Assembly (NCBI GenBank): GCA_012932865.1
Contig: SAXG01000002.1
Span: 310,001-374,000, forward strand
Direction: 5' to 3'
Source of the DNA: Amylostereum areolatum
Taxonomy: Eukaryota > Basidiomycota > Agaricomycetes > Russulales > Stereaceae
Length of the DNA: 64,000 bases
Part shown: one piece after another, positions 33,134 to 43,969 of the stretch
How the letters are laid out: the number at the start of each line of letters is the position of its first letter
Numbering within the stretch: the stretch's first letter is position 1
Made by a program: the position numbers and the translations under genes
The notes under the pieces: model-generated
What the model was told of the DNA's origin: nothing
Database searches by the model: none
The model's input: the letters and a program-made list of their open reading frames with translations, nothing else

Positions 33134-34120
33134 ATGGAAGATTGGCGCTCGCAAGTACAAGAATTCATCCCCATCAGCCACGACGCTATCATCTCCCTCA
33201 TCAACGAATCTAAAGACCCTTGGGCCTGGCACAATTGGAAGGTCGCCCTCGGTGTAGAAGAACTTGAAGACTCCATCATAGACATCCACTTCTATCGCCT
33301 CAAAATAAGCGAACAAGGAAACGGAAACCTCTACGTCTACTCCTGCCCATACGTCACCTACCGCTACAAACTCGAGCAACCCCCAAAATCCTTCTACGCG
33401 CCCAACGAGAAAATACCAGTAGACACTCGACACACCCACCGCCTCCTTACACCAGGCAACACCCCCAGCCCCACACCAGAGCCAGAGGTCATCGACCTCA
33501 CCCAGCCAGAGGTCATCGACCTCACCCACTTATAAACAATTCCCTCGTTCGGACTCAACGGCTCCGACTCCAGTTCTGACTCCGACACCGACGTTGAGGA
33601 CGAAAACTGCTACATATATCCCCTCCCTCTAGGCTTCACTGAACGAGGAAACGACTTCTTTGTCCAACTCGGAGACACCACTGTCGAAGTCGCCTTCGTA
33701 GCAACCCAAACAAGTGGCATCAGTTGGTACTTCGCCAACGAAAGCCAAGACGACCTCACTGAAGCCGACTTCAACCTCATCGCCGCCTCCGCCCTACCGC
33801 CTGTCACCGACGAAGACTTCTCCGACCTCGACGAACCAATCATGGCTGCCCAGTGGATCCGCACCGACCCCCAACCCCCTCTCCCCTGCCGAACTTGCCA
33901 ACTGCACCGAAATCGGTGGAACATGGAACATTGTCATCGGCCAAACTGGCTCTCCCATCCAACACATGAATAACGGCACCGACGATGCCTGGCTCATGGA
34001 AGTAAATGGCCAATGGGTCGCCATCCCTGCCGTGCTTGTTGCTGCCCTCAACCTGCCACCCCCCACCGTCAACGTCACTGGCCCCCCCCATCACCGTCAA
34101 CCCCCCTGCGGTCACTGTTA
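33134..34120 (+). pseudogene. Element 2 N-terminal Gag-region protein (broken)
   Basis: From the ATG at 33134: MEDWRSQVQEFIPISHDAI, then LINESKDPWAWHNWKVALG and further balanced sequence. Next comes an exact tandem repeat encoding EVIDLTQPEVIDLTHL, stopped by TAA at 33533-33535. The frame stays open afterwards (SDSSSDSDTDVEDENCYIYP, YFANESQDDLTEADF), shifts in a C-rich run near 33885 and continues GGTWNIVIGQTGSP. VIDLT cores followed by acidic residues resemble SUMO-interaction motifs. I do not recognise the domain outside Ty3 elements. It could be a separate small protein or the N-terminus of Gag. Confidence 0.5.
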
Positions 34121-35103
34121 GTGCCCCAGCCGCCGCCGCCGCCAGACCCCCCCGAAAGAAAGTCCACGCGAAAAACTCCTGAAGGCTTCTCTGGGAAACG
34201 AGAGGACTTCAATGACTGGATGCGGTCGTGCGAGGAATACATGCGAGCTGCTGAGGATGACCTCGTGACGGACAAGGACAAAGTCCTCTTCATTCTCACC
34301 TACATGACGGGGGAGGCAGCACGCACCTGGAAGGCCGAGTATGAGGATGCACACTTGGCCAATGGAGCCATGGTCGCCTGGGTGGACTTCCACAAAGCAC
34401 TCAAAGGGGCCTTCACCGACGTCAATGAGCAGCACCGTGCCGCAGTCGAACTGGACGGGTTCAAACAGACGAAGGGTACCACTGCCCATGAATACTTCGC
34501 CAAGTTCGAGCAACTTCGCAAGGAAAGGCAGGATACTCCACGGCGCAGGACCCTATCCACCTCATGCAGCTGCTCAAACACAACGTCTACTATCGGACCA
34601 TCGACTCCATCTACGACAGCGGTCACGTTCCTCAGAAATATGAGGACCTCAAAGAGCGCATCATCCTGATCGACGGTCTGCGACAGGAGCGGGAGGACCT
34701 TAAGACCCAGCGCAGTGGACCCGTGCAGAACCAAAAACCCAAAGGACAAGGATCGTCCAATGGGCAACAAGGGGGGCAGGTCCCATGGCGCCGCGATGGA
34801 ACCGGCACGGTGCACGGTGGCAAAGGTCAGCCGATGGACGTCAACCGTGTCGACATCAAGGGGCGATGCTTCCGCTGCGGACAGAATGGCCACCAGGTGC
34901 GGGACTGCAGGGTGGACGTGAAGAACATCCGAGACATGTGGGGGAGGGACCGGTACACGGAACCACCAAAGCGGGAGGCTCGAGCACAGACGTTCGAGAC
35001 GCCCACCGCCTGGGCTAGGAGCCTGTCGGCCGAAGATCGGAAAAGCGTGATGGACGCGCTTCAAGCTCAGCCGAAGGTGGAGGAGAAGAAGGAGGGTTTT
35101 TGA
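34121..35103 (+). pseudogene. Element 2 Gag: capsid domain and CCHC knuckle (frameshifted)
   Basis: Capsid-like domain: GFSGKREDFNDWMRSCEEYM, FILTYMTGEAARTWKAEYED, WVDFHKALKGAFTDV and HEYFAKFEQLRKE. The frame then changes near 34530 and continues STAQDPIHLMQLLKHNVYYR, KYEDLKERIILIDGLRQERE. A glycine/glutamine-rich basic stretch precedes the knuckle CFRCGQNGHQVRDC, with the stop at 35101-35103. The break near 34530 is the only one inside the core. Confidence 0.85.
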
Positions 35104-35166
35104 GGGGGCTGACGATGTACACGGCATCTGAAGCCCAAGTTTCTGTTCTCTCGCTCGTCTGGTTTT

Positions 35167-38100
35167 GTGGCGCCTCGGTGGCCTGGTTCTCGTTTACATA
35201 TGCGCATTGTTGATTCGGACTGTACTACTACGGGGGATATCCCCATTATGACTTCTCTTACGGACTCTATCGGTACGGGCACGCGTCCCGTTGTTATTTT
35301 AGATACTCAGGCCTCGATTTGTGAGCCTTCGGCTTTGGATATGGCTTCGGTTTCGGCTTCAGTTTTGGATACGGCTTTGGATACGGACTCGGTTTTGGAT
35401 ATGGACCCTGTGAAGTCAGGGACAACGCCGTGCGATGGAAGGGGCACGGCGCCCAAATCATGTTATATGGCACCTGGAACGGCTCAATGGACGCTTCGTC
35501 GCTTAAGGGAAGACAAACCCGAAAGTGCGATTGCAATCCTTCGCATCTGGACACACCACCGACGCCGTGACGAGGCTACTTATGAAGCCATCAAGGAAAT
35601 AACTGGCATGGGAGACGAGTTAGCATGTCAAGCTCTACTAGAGCTCGCCACTCCTATGCAGTTCATACGCTCCGCCAGCGCCAAGGAACAAACGGTCATT
35701 CCCACACAACTGGTGGTAGATTCCAAGCGCATTGTCAAAGCTCTCGCACTCCTGGACAGTGGTTGCACTGGCTCGTGTATCAACACGAAGTTTGTGCAGG
35801 AAAATCACATCCCCACGCGACGGACTGCTCGCCCAATCCCAGTACGAAATGCAGACGGCACTCTCAACACAGGAGGTCCCATTACGGAATATGTCACACT
35901 TCGCCTAAATATTCAAGACCATGAAGAAAACATTGACCTGGCGGTCTCCAATCTAGGAGATACGGACCTTTTCATTGGACATGAGTGGCTAAAGAAGCAC
36001 AACCCTCACATCGACTGGAAATCCGGGTCAATTGAATTCGACCGATGCCCTATCAGCTGCTCTCGTCCCCCTCCCCTCCTCAATATCGATGATGATGAAG
36101 AGGAGGAGGAAGAGCCAGTCCACATGGAAAAGGACGAGCAGCTGTTTGCTTTCGACTGGGATGGCTACAAAGCGACATACCACATCCGGACCCATGCATC
36201 GGACATTGCAATTGAAGAGCACGCTAAGAAAAAGGAACAGACCTTCTCTGAGCGAGTCCCAACGGCGTACCACGAATTCAAGGACATCTTTGACAAAGAC
36301 GACTTCGACAAGCTCCCTGAGCGACGCCCATGGGACCACGCCATTGAGCTCACTCCTAACTTCAAACCGGTTCGATTGCAAAGTTTACCCCCTCACATTG
36401 GACGAGCAGAAGCAACTGGACGCCTTTCTGGAAGAGAACCTGAGATCTGGCCGGATCCAACCGTCCAAATCACCCATGGCCTCCCCATTCTTCTTCATCA
36501 AGAAAAAAGACGGCTCGCTACGTCCTGTGCAGGACTATCGAAAGCTCAATGAGATGACAATAAAGAACCGTTACCCGCTCCCGCTCATCCAAGAGTTGGT
36601 TGACAAACTTAAAGGAGCACGGCACTTTACCAAGCTCGATGTCCGATGGGGGTACAACAATGTTCGGATTAAAGAAGGGGACGAAGTGGAAAGCTGCATT
36701 CCGCACGAACAAAGGTCTCTACGAGCCTACGGTCATGTTCTTTGGACTCACCAACTCCCCGTCTACGTTCCAAGCCATGATGAATGACCTGTTCAAAGAC
36801 TTGATCCACCAAGGAGTCGTGGTCGTCTATTTGGACGACATCCTCATCTTCACACATACGCTAGAAGAACATCGTCGGAATAGTCAAGGAGGTCCTTCGG
36901 ATCCTGCGAGAAAACAAACTCTATCTGAAGCCAGAAAAGTGCGAGTTTGAGAAGGCAGAAATCGAATACCTGGGCATGATTGTCGGCGGAGGAAGGGTTC
37001 GCATGGATCCAGCAAAGGTCGCGGCAATCACCAATTGGCCAGCCCCCAAAACGAAGAAACAACTTCAATCATTTTTGGGCTTTTGCAACTTCTACCGTCG
37101 CTTTATCAAGGACTTCAGTGGCATTGCTCACCCAATGACTAGACTCACTGGGAAGACGGAATGGGTCTGGGACACCCCACAAGCAGGAGGCTTTTGAGGA
37201 ACTCAAGCGACGTATAACATCGCAGCCAGTTCTAGCAATCCCTACAGACGATGGACAGTTCCGTGTCGAGGCGGACTCCTCTGACTATGCCACGGGCGCG
37301 GTACTTTCGCAACAACAGGACAATGGCAAATGGCACCCGGTCGCCTTCCTCTCAAAGTCCCTCAGCGAAGCTGAGAGGAACTATGAGATTTATGACAAGG
37401 AATTACTGGCTATCATGACGGCGCTAGAGGAATGGAGACAATACCTCATGGGGGCACGACAGGAGTTTGAAATCTGGTCGGATCATCGCAATCTCACGTA
37501 CTTCCGCAAGGCGCAGAAGCTAAATCGGAGACAAGCACGATGGTTAACGGAGCTACAAGAGTATCATTGTACGCTACTCCACAAGCCTGGCAAAACAATG
37601 GGTAAACCCGATGCTATTTCCCGACTAGCGGGCCTTGAGAAGGGGGAGAAAGACAATGAAAACATTGTCCTCCTGAAACCAGAACTCTTTCGCGCCCTCA
37701 ACCATGCAGGAATTATAACCAATGGACCTGACAATGTCTTCATTGAGCGGATTCAGGAGGCTACCTTACTCCGAGACCATGCAGTAGAACGCGCCTTAGC
37801 ACTCAAAGTGAAGGGATGGCTGGAACACGCAGATGGAACGATCACCTGGCAACACAGACTCTATGTCCCAAGAGACAAAGGACTCCGTGCAGACATCATC
37901 CAAGCTCATCATGACGGCCCGCTTGTCGGTCACCCAGGACGATACAAGACCCATGAGCTCATCACGCGCAACTACTGGTGGCCTGCCATTAGAGACGATG
38001 TCCGGAAATATGTTGAAGGATGTGAGACCTGCCAACGTACCAAGATTAGACATGATCGCATTGCCGCTCCACTCCACCCACATGACCCGCCACAAGCGCC

Positions 38101-39280
38101 TTGGGAGCATGTATCCATCGACTTTGTCATGCCGCTCCCAGTCTCGGATGGAAAAGACGCCATCTGCAATGTGAACTGCATGGGTACCAAGCAGGTTGTA
38201 TTCTGGGCCACGACCAAAGACCTAACGGAGGACGAACTCGCCTTCGAGTACCTACGCGAGGTGGTCCCCCATCATGGAATTCCTAGAAAGATCGTCAGCG
38301 ACCGTGGCAGCGTGTTTGTCTCCAAATTCACCACAGCATTGTTCCAACTGTTAGGCATTGAAGGGAACCCGTCCACGGCGTATCACCCTCAGACGGACGG
38401 ACAGACCGAACGCTCCAACATGACCATGGAAAACTACCTTCGCATCTTCGTCAATCAACGACAGGACAATTGGACACGTTACCTCCCACTTGCCATGACT
38501 GCACTCAACAACATGGTCCATAGTTCGATTGGGATGTCTCCCAACTTTGCCAACTATGGTCGGGAACTCTACCTGGGGACAAACCCTCGACGTCAGACAG
38601 ACAACCCATCGGCGAACGAGTTTGCACAACGCATGCGAGACATCTATGAGGAAGCCCGCTCTGCGCTAAAGGCAGCACAGGATGATCAAAAGTGTTTTTA
38701 CGATCGCAAGAAGGACGAACCAATAGATTACAAAGTCGGCGACTTCGTCTGGCTGGAAGCCAAGACCAGAGATGGCCAAACTGTAATCAAAACGGCACGT
38801 CCTATGCAAAAGCTAGATGACAAGCGCTTTGGTCCTTTCGAAATCCTGGAAAAAGTCGGAGCATCGGCTTACAAGCTTCGCCTCCCTGCATCCTGGTCAC
38901 GAAAACATCCGGTCTTCAACGAGTCCCTCCTATCCCCACACAACGGTCCCGCCTTTGACAATCAGAAAGCACCTGCACCTCCACCCCCAGAGTTAGTCCA
39001 AGGAGAGGAAGTCTATGAGGTCGAAAGGATTATAGACTCCAAGAAAGTTGGTCGCGGCTTCAAGTACCTTGTCAAATGGAAAGGCTACCCAGACAATGAC
39101 AATACTTGGGAACCTCTTGCCAATCTCCAGAATGCCAAGAAACGTATCGACGACTTCCACCGCGAGCACCCGGGTGCCCCGAAACCTGCACGCCTTAATC
39201 GATTGGAACTCCTGGCGGAAGAGGAAGCTGGATCTGATTGCGACGAGGACGTCGAATCTAAGGAAGGGGTGATGTCATGA
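35167..39280 (+). pseudogene. Element 2 Pol: protease, RT, RNase H, integrase, chromodomain (frameshifted)
   Basis: Protease [51 protein letters not shown] and YLDDILIF. RNase H: VEADSSDYATGAVL, YDKELLAIMTALEEW. Integrase zinc site (HHDGPLVGH, CETCQ) and core residues in SIDFVMPLP, IVSDRGSVF and AYHPQTDGQTERSN. The C-terminal chromodomain reads FKYLVKWKGYPDNDNTWEPL. Frame changes lie near 36365, 36690, 36880 and 37180; the last 1.9 kb (37415-39280) is one open frame. The stop TGA at 39278-39280 is inside the 3' LTR. At these four RT/RNase H breaks the simplest explanation is one extra base each, a pattern seen in indel-prone sequencing as well as in decay. Confidence 0.92.
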
Positions 39281-39730
39281 ACGGTCTATAATTTTCTTTT
39301 TACTTTACATCGGTTACACGCTTTAGGACTTATCGACTTATCACCGGTCCGGCTCCACCTTGGCCCGGACCCGGCTCATCTATATCCCGCCCGGACCCAC
39401 GTGACTCGTCTCGGTCCGGGTCTGACTCCTTTCTCTTGACTCATGCTGTACGATACTGACTCATGCTGTGCCCTTTTACATACGACTGCTTACTTATACT
39501 TGGTCTGCTTACTGATCGCCGTGTATTGGTTGCTTACCTAAGTCTCTCTCCTCTTGTGTATATAAGGCTCGCTCTCGCTGTACATATCCCTTATCTCGAG
39601 CTAGTCAATTCTACCGACTTTGCTTGCTTTCCCTCGTCTGTCGCCGTGTCTGATCGGCTCCCCTCTGTCGTCCTCATCTTCTAGTCAGCTGTGTCGTAAC
39701 TTGGTGCTGTCGCACTAGTCGTTGCTGACA
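39273..39730 (+). repeat. 3' LTR of element 2
   Basis: 458 bp; matches 32204-32662 except one missing T in the run near the TATA-proximal CATATTCCC. Followed by the AATTT duplication (39731-39735). Confidence 0.95.
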
Positions 39731-39735
39731 AATTT

Positions 39736-40330
39736 GGGGGTTTGATATAGTTCTCTTAGGTTCTGGCGCGGTTTCTTCTGGAGGTGGTGCGGCTGTTGCG
39801 GGTTCTTGAGGATGCTGGAGTTCGGTTCGAGGGTTCTGTGGTTCGGTTGTCGTGTCGGCTGTGTCGGTATCGGGATCAAATTCCCAGTAGTCCTTAATAT
39901 TCCCGGTGTAAGGTTTCTCTTCGACTTTCTGTGCGTCCGGGTGTTTCCAGAGTTCTTCTGATGAGAGGGGCCCGATATGAGGTCTTGAATAATCTGGGCG
40001 CTTCCAATGTGAATTGTCGTAGCTTCCGTCTTCCTTTTCTCTTTTGGATCTATCTTTGAAGTATTCTGCTGCTGGGGGAAGGTTGTATCTGTATATGTGC
40101 GGGTTCCACTGGTATGTGTATGTCCCTTTGCTTTCTTTCGCGACGAGGGCTCCGTCGTAGTAAAAAAGGAGATGATAGGGGTCAAATGTCCAGCGATGAT
40201 CTTCGTTTCCGTTAGGGAAGTCTCGACTGCAGTTTGATTGGAGTTGAGGGATCTCAAAATCTGATGGTCTTTTTTCAGCGGGTTGTTCCGCTGACTCCGT
40301 GGTGGGTGTTTCGTTTGACGCTCTGCGCCA
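39736..40330 (-). pseudogene. Element 1 Gag, N-terminal piece
   Basis: Open frame reading TVWRRASNETPTTESAE, then DFEIPQLQSN, WTFDPYHLLFYYDGALVAKE, YTYQWNPHIYRYNLPPAAEY, HWKRPDYSRPHIGPLSSEEL and WEFDPDTDTADTT, before a Pro/Glu-rich stretch that runs into the element 2 site. No in-frame ATG lies between the PBS-proximal TAG and this region, so the natural start is lost, lies in spliced leader sequence, or uses a non-AUG codon. Confidence 0.75.
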
Positions 40331-40358
40331 AACTGTAGGGTGAGCTAGTGTAGAGGAG

Positions 40359-40368
40359 AGCTCGTTCT
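40359..40368 (-). promoter_or_regulatory. Self-priming primer binding site of element 1
   Basis: On the minus strand AGAACGAGCT begins 2 nt after the 5' LTR. It is the exact reverse complement of the LTR stretch at 40600-40609, about 34 nt downstream of the TATA box (40637-40643), where the mRNA should start. Spacing and logic match element 2. Confidence 0.7.
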
Positions 40369-40370
40369 AG

Positions 40371-40907
40371 TGTTAAGGACGGTCCTTATCACGTGACAAG
40401 CGGCTCAGGCTACAGTACTCTTACGTGTGAGAGGTGGGATCAGGTGATCCAGATGTCTCGGTTGCGCGAAGGTTAGAGTCGATAAGCGAAGCAGTAAGTA
40501 TTCACGGAATACTTAGGCGAGCTTTCGACTTTAGTTTGGATTCTCTTTAGTAGACTTAAGAGGAGGTTCTCTAGTTAGAACAGTCCTGTATTTACAAAGA
40601 GAACGAGCTGGGGAATGGCTCGTTCGATGAGCCTCCTTTTATAAGAAAGGAGGTCGAGTAAATATATGTACATTGAGCGACGGTCGCATCAAGTATCTAC
40701 AGGGATAAGACTGTGGCACCGTCGTGGCTATGCCGTTGAGACGGTGACGATCTGTGGCACTGTCGTCGGGATGGTGACGATCTGTGGCACTGTCGTCGTC
40801 GCGTCGTTGAGACGGTTACGAACTGGGGCATAGTTGTAATCCGTCGTTTAGCAACGTCCTTCCTAGTAAGGCAATGGAAAATGAAGTACCTTGGACAAGT
40901 TGTAACA
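40371..40907 (-). repeat. 5' LTR of element 1
   Basis: 537 bp, same length as the left LTR. It differs at 40454, 40701, 40835 and 40853 only, all C-to-T or G-to-A at CpG. Confidence 0.95.
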
Positions 40908-40912
40908 GGACC
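40908..40912. repeat. Target-site duplication, right of element 1
   Basis: GGACC, identical to 22649-22653. Confidence 0.9.
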
Positions 40913-42686
40913 ACCCTGACCACATCGGTCGCGACACCCAGTGCTTTGATAGATAATCGGCGTAGCCAAGCCCAGTGTTGGCGGCTGCCTTTCGGGATGG
41001 TTCTTCAGCCTCTCCTCGAAGCAGCTTCTTCTCTGATTCAAGCCATTGACATGCATCTTCGTAGTTTGTGCTTTGGAGTAGACTGTGAGTGGGATTGGTA
41101 AGTACCTAATTGTTTTTGAATGCCAGTACTGTACTTACATCAAGTCCCATGCTTGTAGACGTTGTCGCATGTCGTCCTTCATAGTGGGGTTACTGATCTT
41201 TCCCAAAAGGGTTTGCCGCTTACTTCTCCAGCATTGACGAACATGGAACTTGCAGAGCAACAGCATAATTGATGGCCAAACACTGAGAAGTGCTCCCCGC
41301 TCCTTGTGGTCGGTGTCGGTGATCGCCGTTTTCGGCGCAAAAGTACGTTTACCGCTGTCGCGCTTGGACATCCAGTCTCGCCATTCACCAAGTAGTTCTG
41401 TGAGGATCTCCGTGCTATAATGCGAGTGGGTGACACGAGCGTCATCCGGGGCAGAGAAGAGAAAGAAAGCCACAGGTACGCCATGGTTTTTCGCATCCAC
41501 ACCCATGGCTATCCATACTAGCAGACGCGAAGTCGACAAGCCGAACGTCCCATCAAGAACAAGCTGGCCGTTGTGGACGTAACGCCACGCTGCGTCTTCC
41601 ATCTCTGGTGTGCAGATACACAACTTGAAGCGGTCATCGGGATTGCGACGTGCGGTGTAATGGAACACGGAGGCAGCGATGTCCGGGATAAAGGAAGGAC
41701 TTGAAGGATCCAGCCAGTCATGTACGTTGATTTCGGCCTTCACGGAGACGTTGATCCCTGAAGCTTTGTGATGCTTGCGATACAATCGGCTGAAGTCGCC
41801 CTTTTGGATAAGAAAACGAAAATTTGCTCTCTGAGGATCGGTTGAGCGCTGGTCTTGGTAGAGCTGATGCGCATTCATGTGTAGGTTTTTCTCTTGTATC
41901 GTTGATATACTATGGCATGTGCATATGAGCACGCACAATATCGATTTAATTGGTTCCCAGATAAATACCTTGCGCCCTGGAGTAGCTGTTGCAAAGCTAT
42001 TTCGACAACGCTCTCGTGAAGCGGAATGGCTGGAGGCCGCGCCATTTTGGCCTCACGGCAGGTATCATTGTGTTCAAAGAAACCGATGATGCGGAGGACG
42101 AGATTTGACGTTGCATCGAAGGTGACGTCGGCATGAGCGAGACATCCGGTGAAGTCATAGGGTGCTGTCCTAGACCACTGATCTTGTGCCGACTTAGTAG
42201 TCTTCTCATAACGCTCCTGGCGAGCTTGAGTATTATAACCACAACAACTACGAGCAGTCAGAATCCTGAATGCAACATGTATTTTAAATAGAATACCATT
42301 GATACAAAAAACGGCGTGTAGTTCTATCCTTCGCTCCATCAGTCCATGCGACCTTCCATTTGCTCTCGAGAGCCTCCCTCCCCTCCTTGTCCAAACTGTG
42401 CATAGACAGGATGCGAAGAGCTTGGTCTTGACTGTGTTCGCTACCGCTAAACGCCCGTCGATAGACGCGATCGTCATTGTATGCTCTCTGGATGTCGGCG
42501 TGTTGATTTGGCTCGAGGAGAAGCTTCTCAAGGTGTATCTATGGCGGCATAGTGGTTGGGTCAAAAAAACGATCAGGCAATAGTAGACAATGTAGCACAC
42601 ACCTTGACTTCAAGACGCCTTTCATCCCATCCTCGAAGACCGTCCCGCGTAGACTCCGGCCGTGGAACGCTGACATTGAGCGAGGC
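40913..42686 (-). pseudogene. MULE transposase, 5' half with DDE core (cut by element 1)
   Basis: Exons in order: LNVSVPRPESTRDGLRGWDE, HLEKLLLEPNQHADIQRAYN, ALESKWKVAWTDGAKDRTTR, then a Cys/His-bearing segment (CGYNTQARQERYEK, CLAHADVTF, FFEHNDTC) and the MULE core. The core has LVLDGTFGLSTSRLLVWIAM with the first catalytic Asp, DTDHKERGALLSVWP with the second, and the CxxH-type helix LLLCKFHVRQCW. The last exon ends KHWVSRPMWSGWS at the retrotransposon and joins in frame to SQYGRKLAAAH at 22648. Introns are short and canonical. Exons before 42686 are not settled. I found no matching terminal inverted repeats at the outer edges. This half retains two of three catalytic residues. Confidence 0.82.
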
Positions 42687-43950
42687 CTAGATGACAGAGT
42701 TGAGGAAGGTGGGAAAAGAAATAACGATTCAAACGCACCGCTGGCAGGTTTGACGATGGTAGCGGCCTAGGAGGGGGCGAAAAAGCGTTGAGGTGAAATA
42801 GTTTGGGCATAGGATGGAAGGGGTGGGGTCAAGCGTTGGCGATATCTCTAACCTTGTTGACCTTGTACATTGCCAGCTCCATGGCGCCAGCCTCGGTTGT
42901 GCGATCTCCGCTGTTCAGTGTACCTGCAAGTCCGTGTCAACATTCTGTTACAGGGACAAAGAACACATAAAGCGGCGACTCGGACAGCAAGCGTACCTTC
43001 GCCACCAGCACATGGTAGACAAAATGTGAGTACACACTTCGGGCACGGCGGGTGTTTTGTCGGCTCGTTTGAATATCTGTAAGGGACGCAGACGATGAGT
43101 GTCGTTGATGAGTGTGGCACTTACAATTTTGACTTCGTTATACTGCCGTACAAGTCGCATGGTTCGATGCAAAAATGCACAGCATTTGGCTTGGCAGCGA
43201 TGCTGGAACGAGCCTCATTCGTGTATATTTTTGCTGAAACGGTCGGTGGAGGGAATCGCATTATTCACCTTGTCGCCAAAACACATTTTAGCGTGAAGTC
43301 ATGCGATGCACGCGCTGCGGGTGTCGATCGCATATTGCAGCGGACGCCTGTAGAACGGGTGCAGATGCACGTTAGCAACCGGGGGACGGACGTATTTGAG
43401 GTAGAAAAGCGCCAAGCTGCGTACAATGTACTCACGTGTACAGGAAAGGGAAGAGGGCGCGAGGCGCGACATCCAAAAAAGAAGGAGGGCGGGACGGCGC
43501 TTGCCCTGGACGGAGACCTCATCGCCTCCGATAATTGCAGGAGTAACTTCCGATCAAAATCAGTTATATTTCCTGCTTGCATCAAATTTCCCATTGCGTC
43601 ATACTCTGGGACGGCCGACCGTCTGCGGGGCGGGTCGAACTCGCGACGGGTTGGACTCGAGGACGGGTTCCGATCACGTGATTGAACTCGAGGTGGCCTC
43701 GAGGCGGGAACTCGTGATGGACCCATCAGGACCTATCCACTGCAGCGCCGAATCCGCCGCCGATCCTGGCGGGGTCAGGCCGGCACAGGCGCCCTGAGGA
43801 TGCGAGGCTCGTGACTGTTATTGAACGCGTCGCCGACTCGCGTGGTGGTCACTAAGTATGCCAAAGGGCTCAGGATGCGGAAAACGCGAGACGAGACGAG
43901 GCCGCCCGCACCGGTCAGAAAGTCGAAGACTGATTTGATCTTGTGCGACC
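42687..43950. other. Unresolved region, possible first exons of the MULE gene
   Basis: On the minus strand there are possible exons with splice-like borders: MGNLMQAGNITDFDRKLLLQ (ATG about 43597) followed downstream by GTGAGT, and later KCCAFLHRT and HPPCPKCVLTFCLPC with paired cysteines. Frames are ambiguous and I could not build one continuous protein. GACTCG/CGAGTC words and CpG-rich sequence dominate 43600-43900. Confidence 0.25.
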
Positions 43951-43969
43951 TTTTTTTGTCCCGTTACCC

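Larger units (their letters stand above)
32204..39730 (+). mobile_element. Element 2: full-length Ty3/gypsy chromovirus-type retrotransposon nested in element 1
   Basis: 7.5-kb plus-strand element with LTRs 32204-32662 (459 bp) and 39273-39730 (458 bp) that differ by a single-base indel as far as I could compare them. Ends are TGTCA...TGACA and the target duplication is AATTT. Order: 5' LTR, self-priming PBS, N-terminal domain, Gag with CCHC, protease, RT, RNase H, integrase, chromodomain, polypurine tract AAGGAAGGGGTGA (39260-39272), 3' LTR. It lies inside the gag gene of element 1 in the opposite orientation. At least six frame changes break gag and pol although the LTRs say the insertion is very recent. 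Confidence 0.95.
22654..40907 (-). mobile_element. Element 1: Ty3/gypsy chromovirus-type LTR retrotransposon with extra 3' ORFs, itself carrying two insertions
   Basis: Minus-strand element with 537-bp LTRs (22654-23190 and 40371-40907), TG...CA ends and a GGACC target duplication. Without the nested element 2 and solo LTR it would be about 10.3 kb, large for the group. Order in the element's own direction: 5' LTR, self-priming PBS, Gag (three pieces), protease, RT, RNase H, integrase, chromodomain, about 3.2 kb of accessory ORFs, polypurine tract, 3' LTR. Gag and Pol carry nonsense codons and several single-base frameshifts, so this copy is not autonomous. The two LTRs differ at only four positions. 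Confidence 0.93.

Noticed and set aside
40320..40345. TTTGGCGCAGAGCG as a tRNA-type primer binding site of element 1
   Set aside because: It lies about 30 nt from the LTR end, whereas the self-complementary decamer sits 2 nt from the LTR as in element 2.
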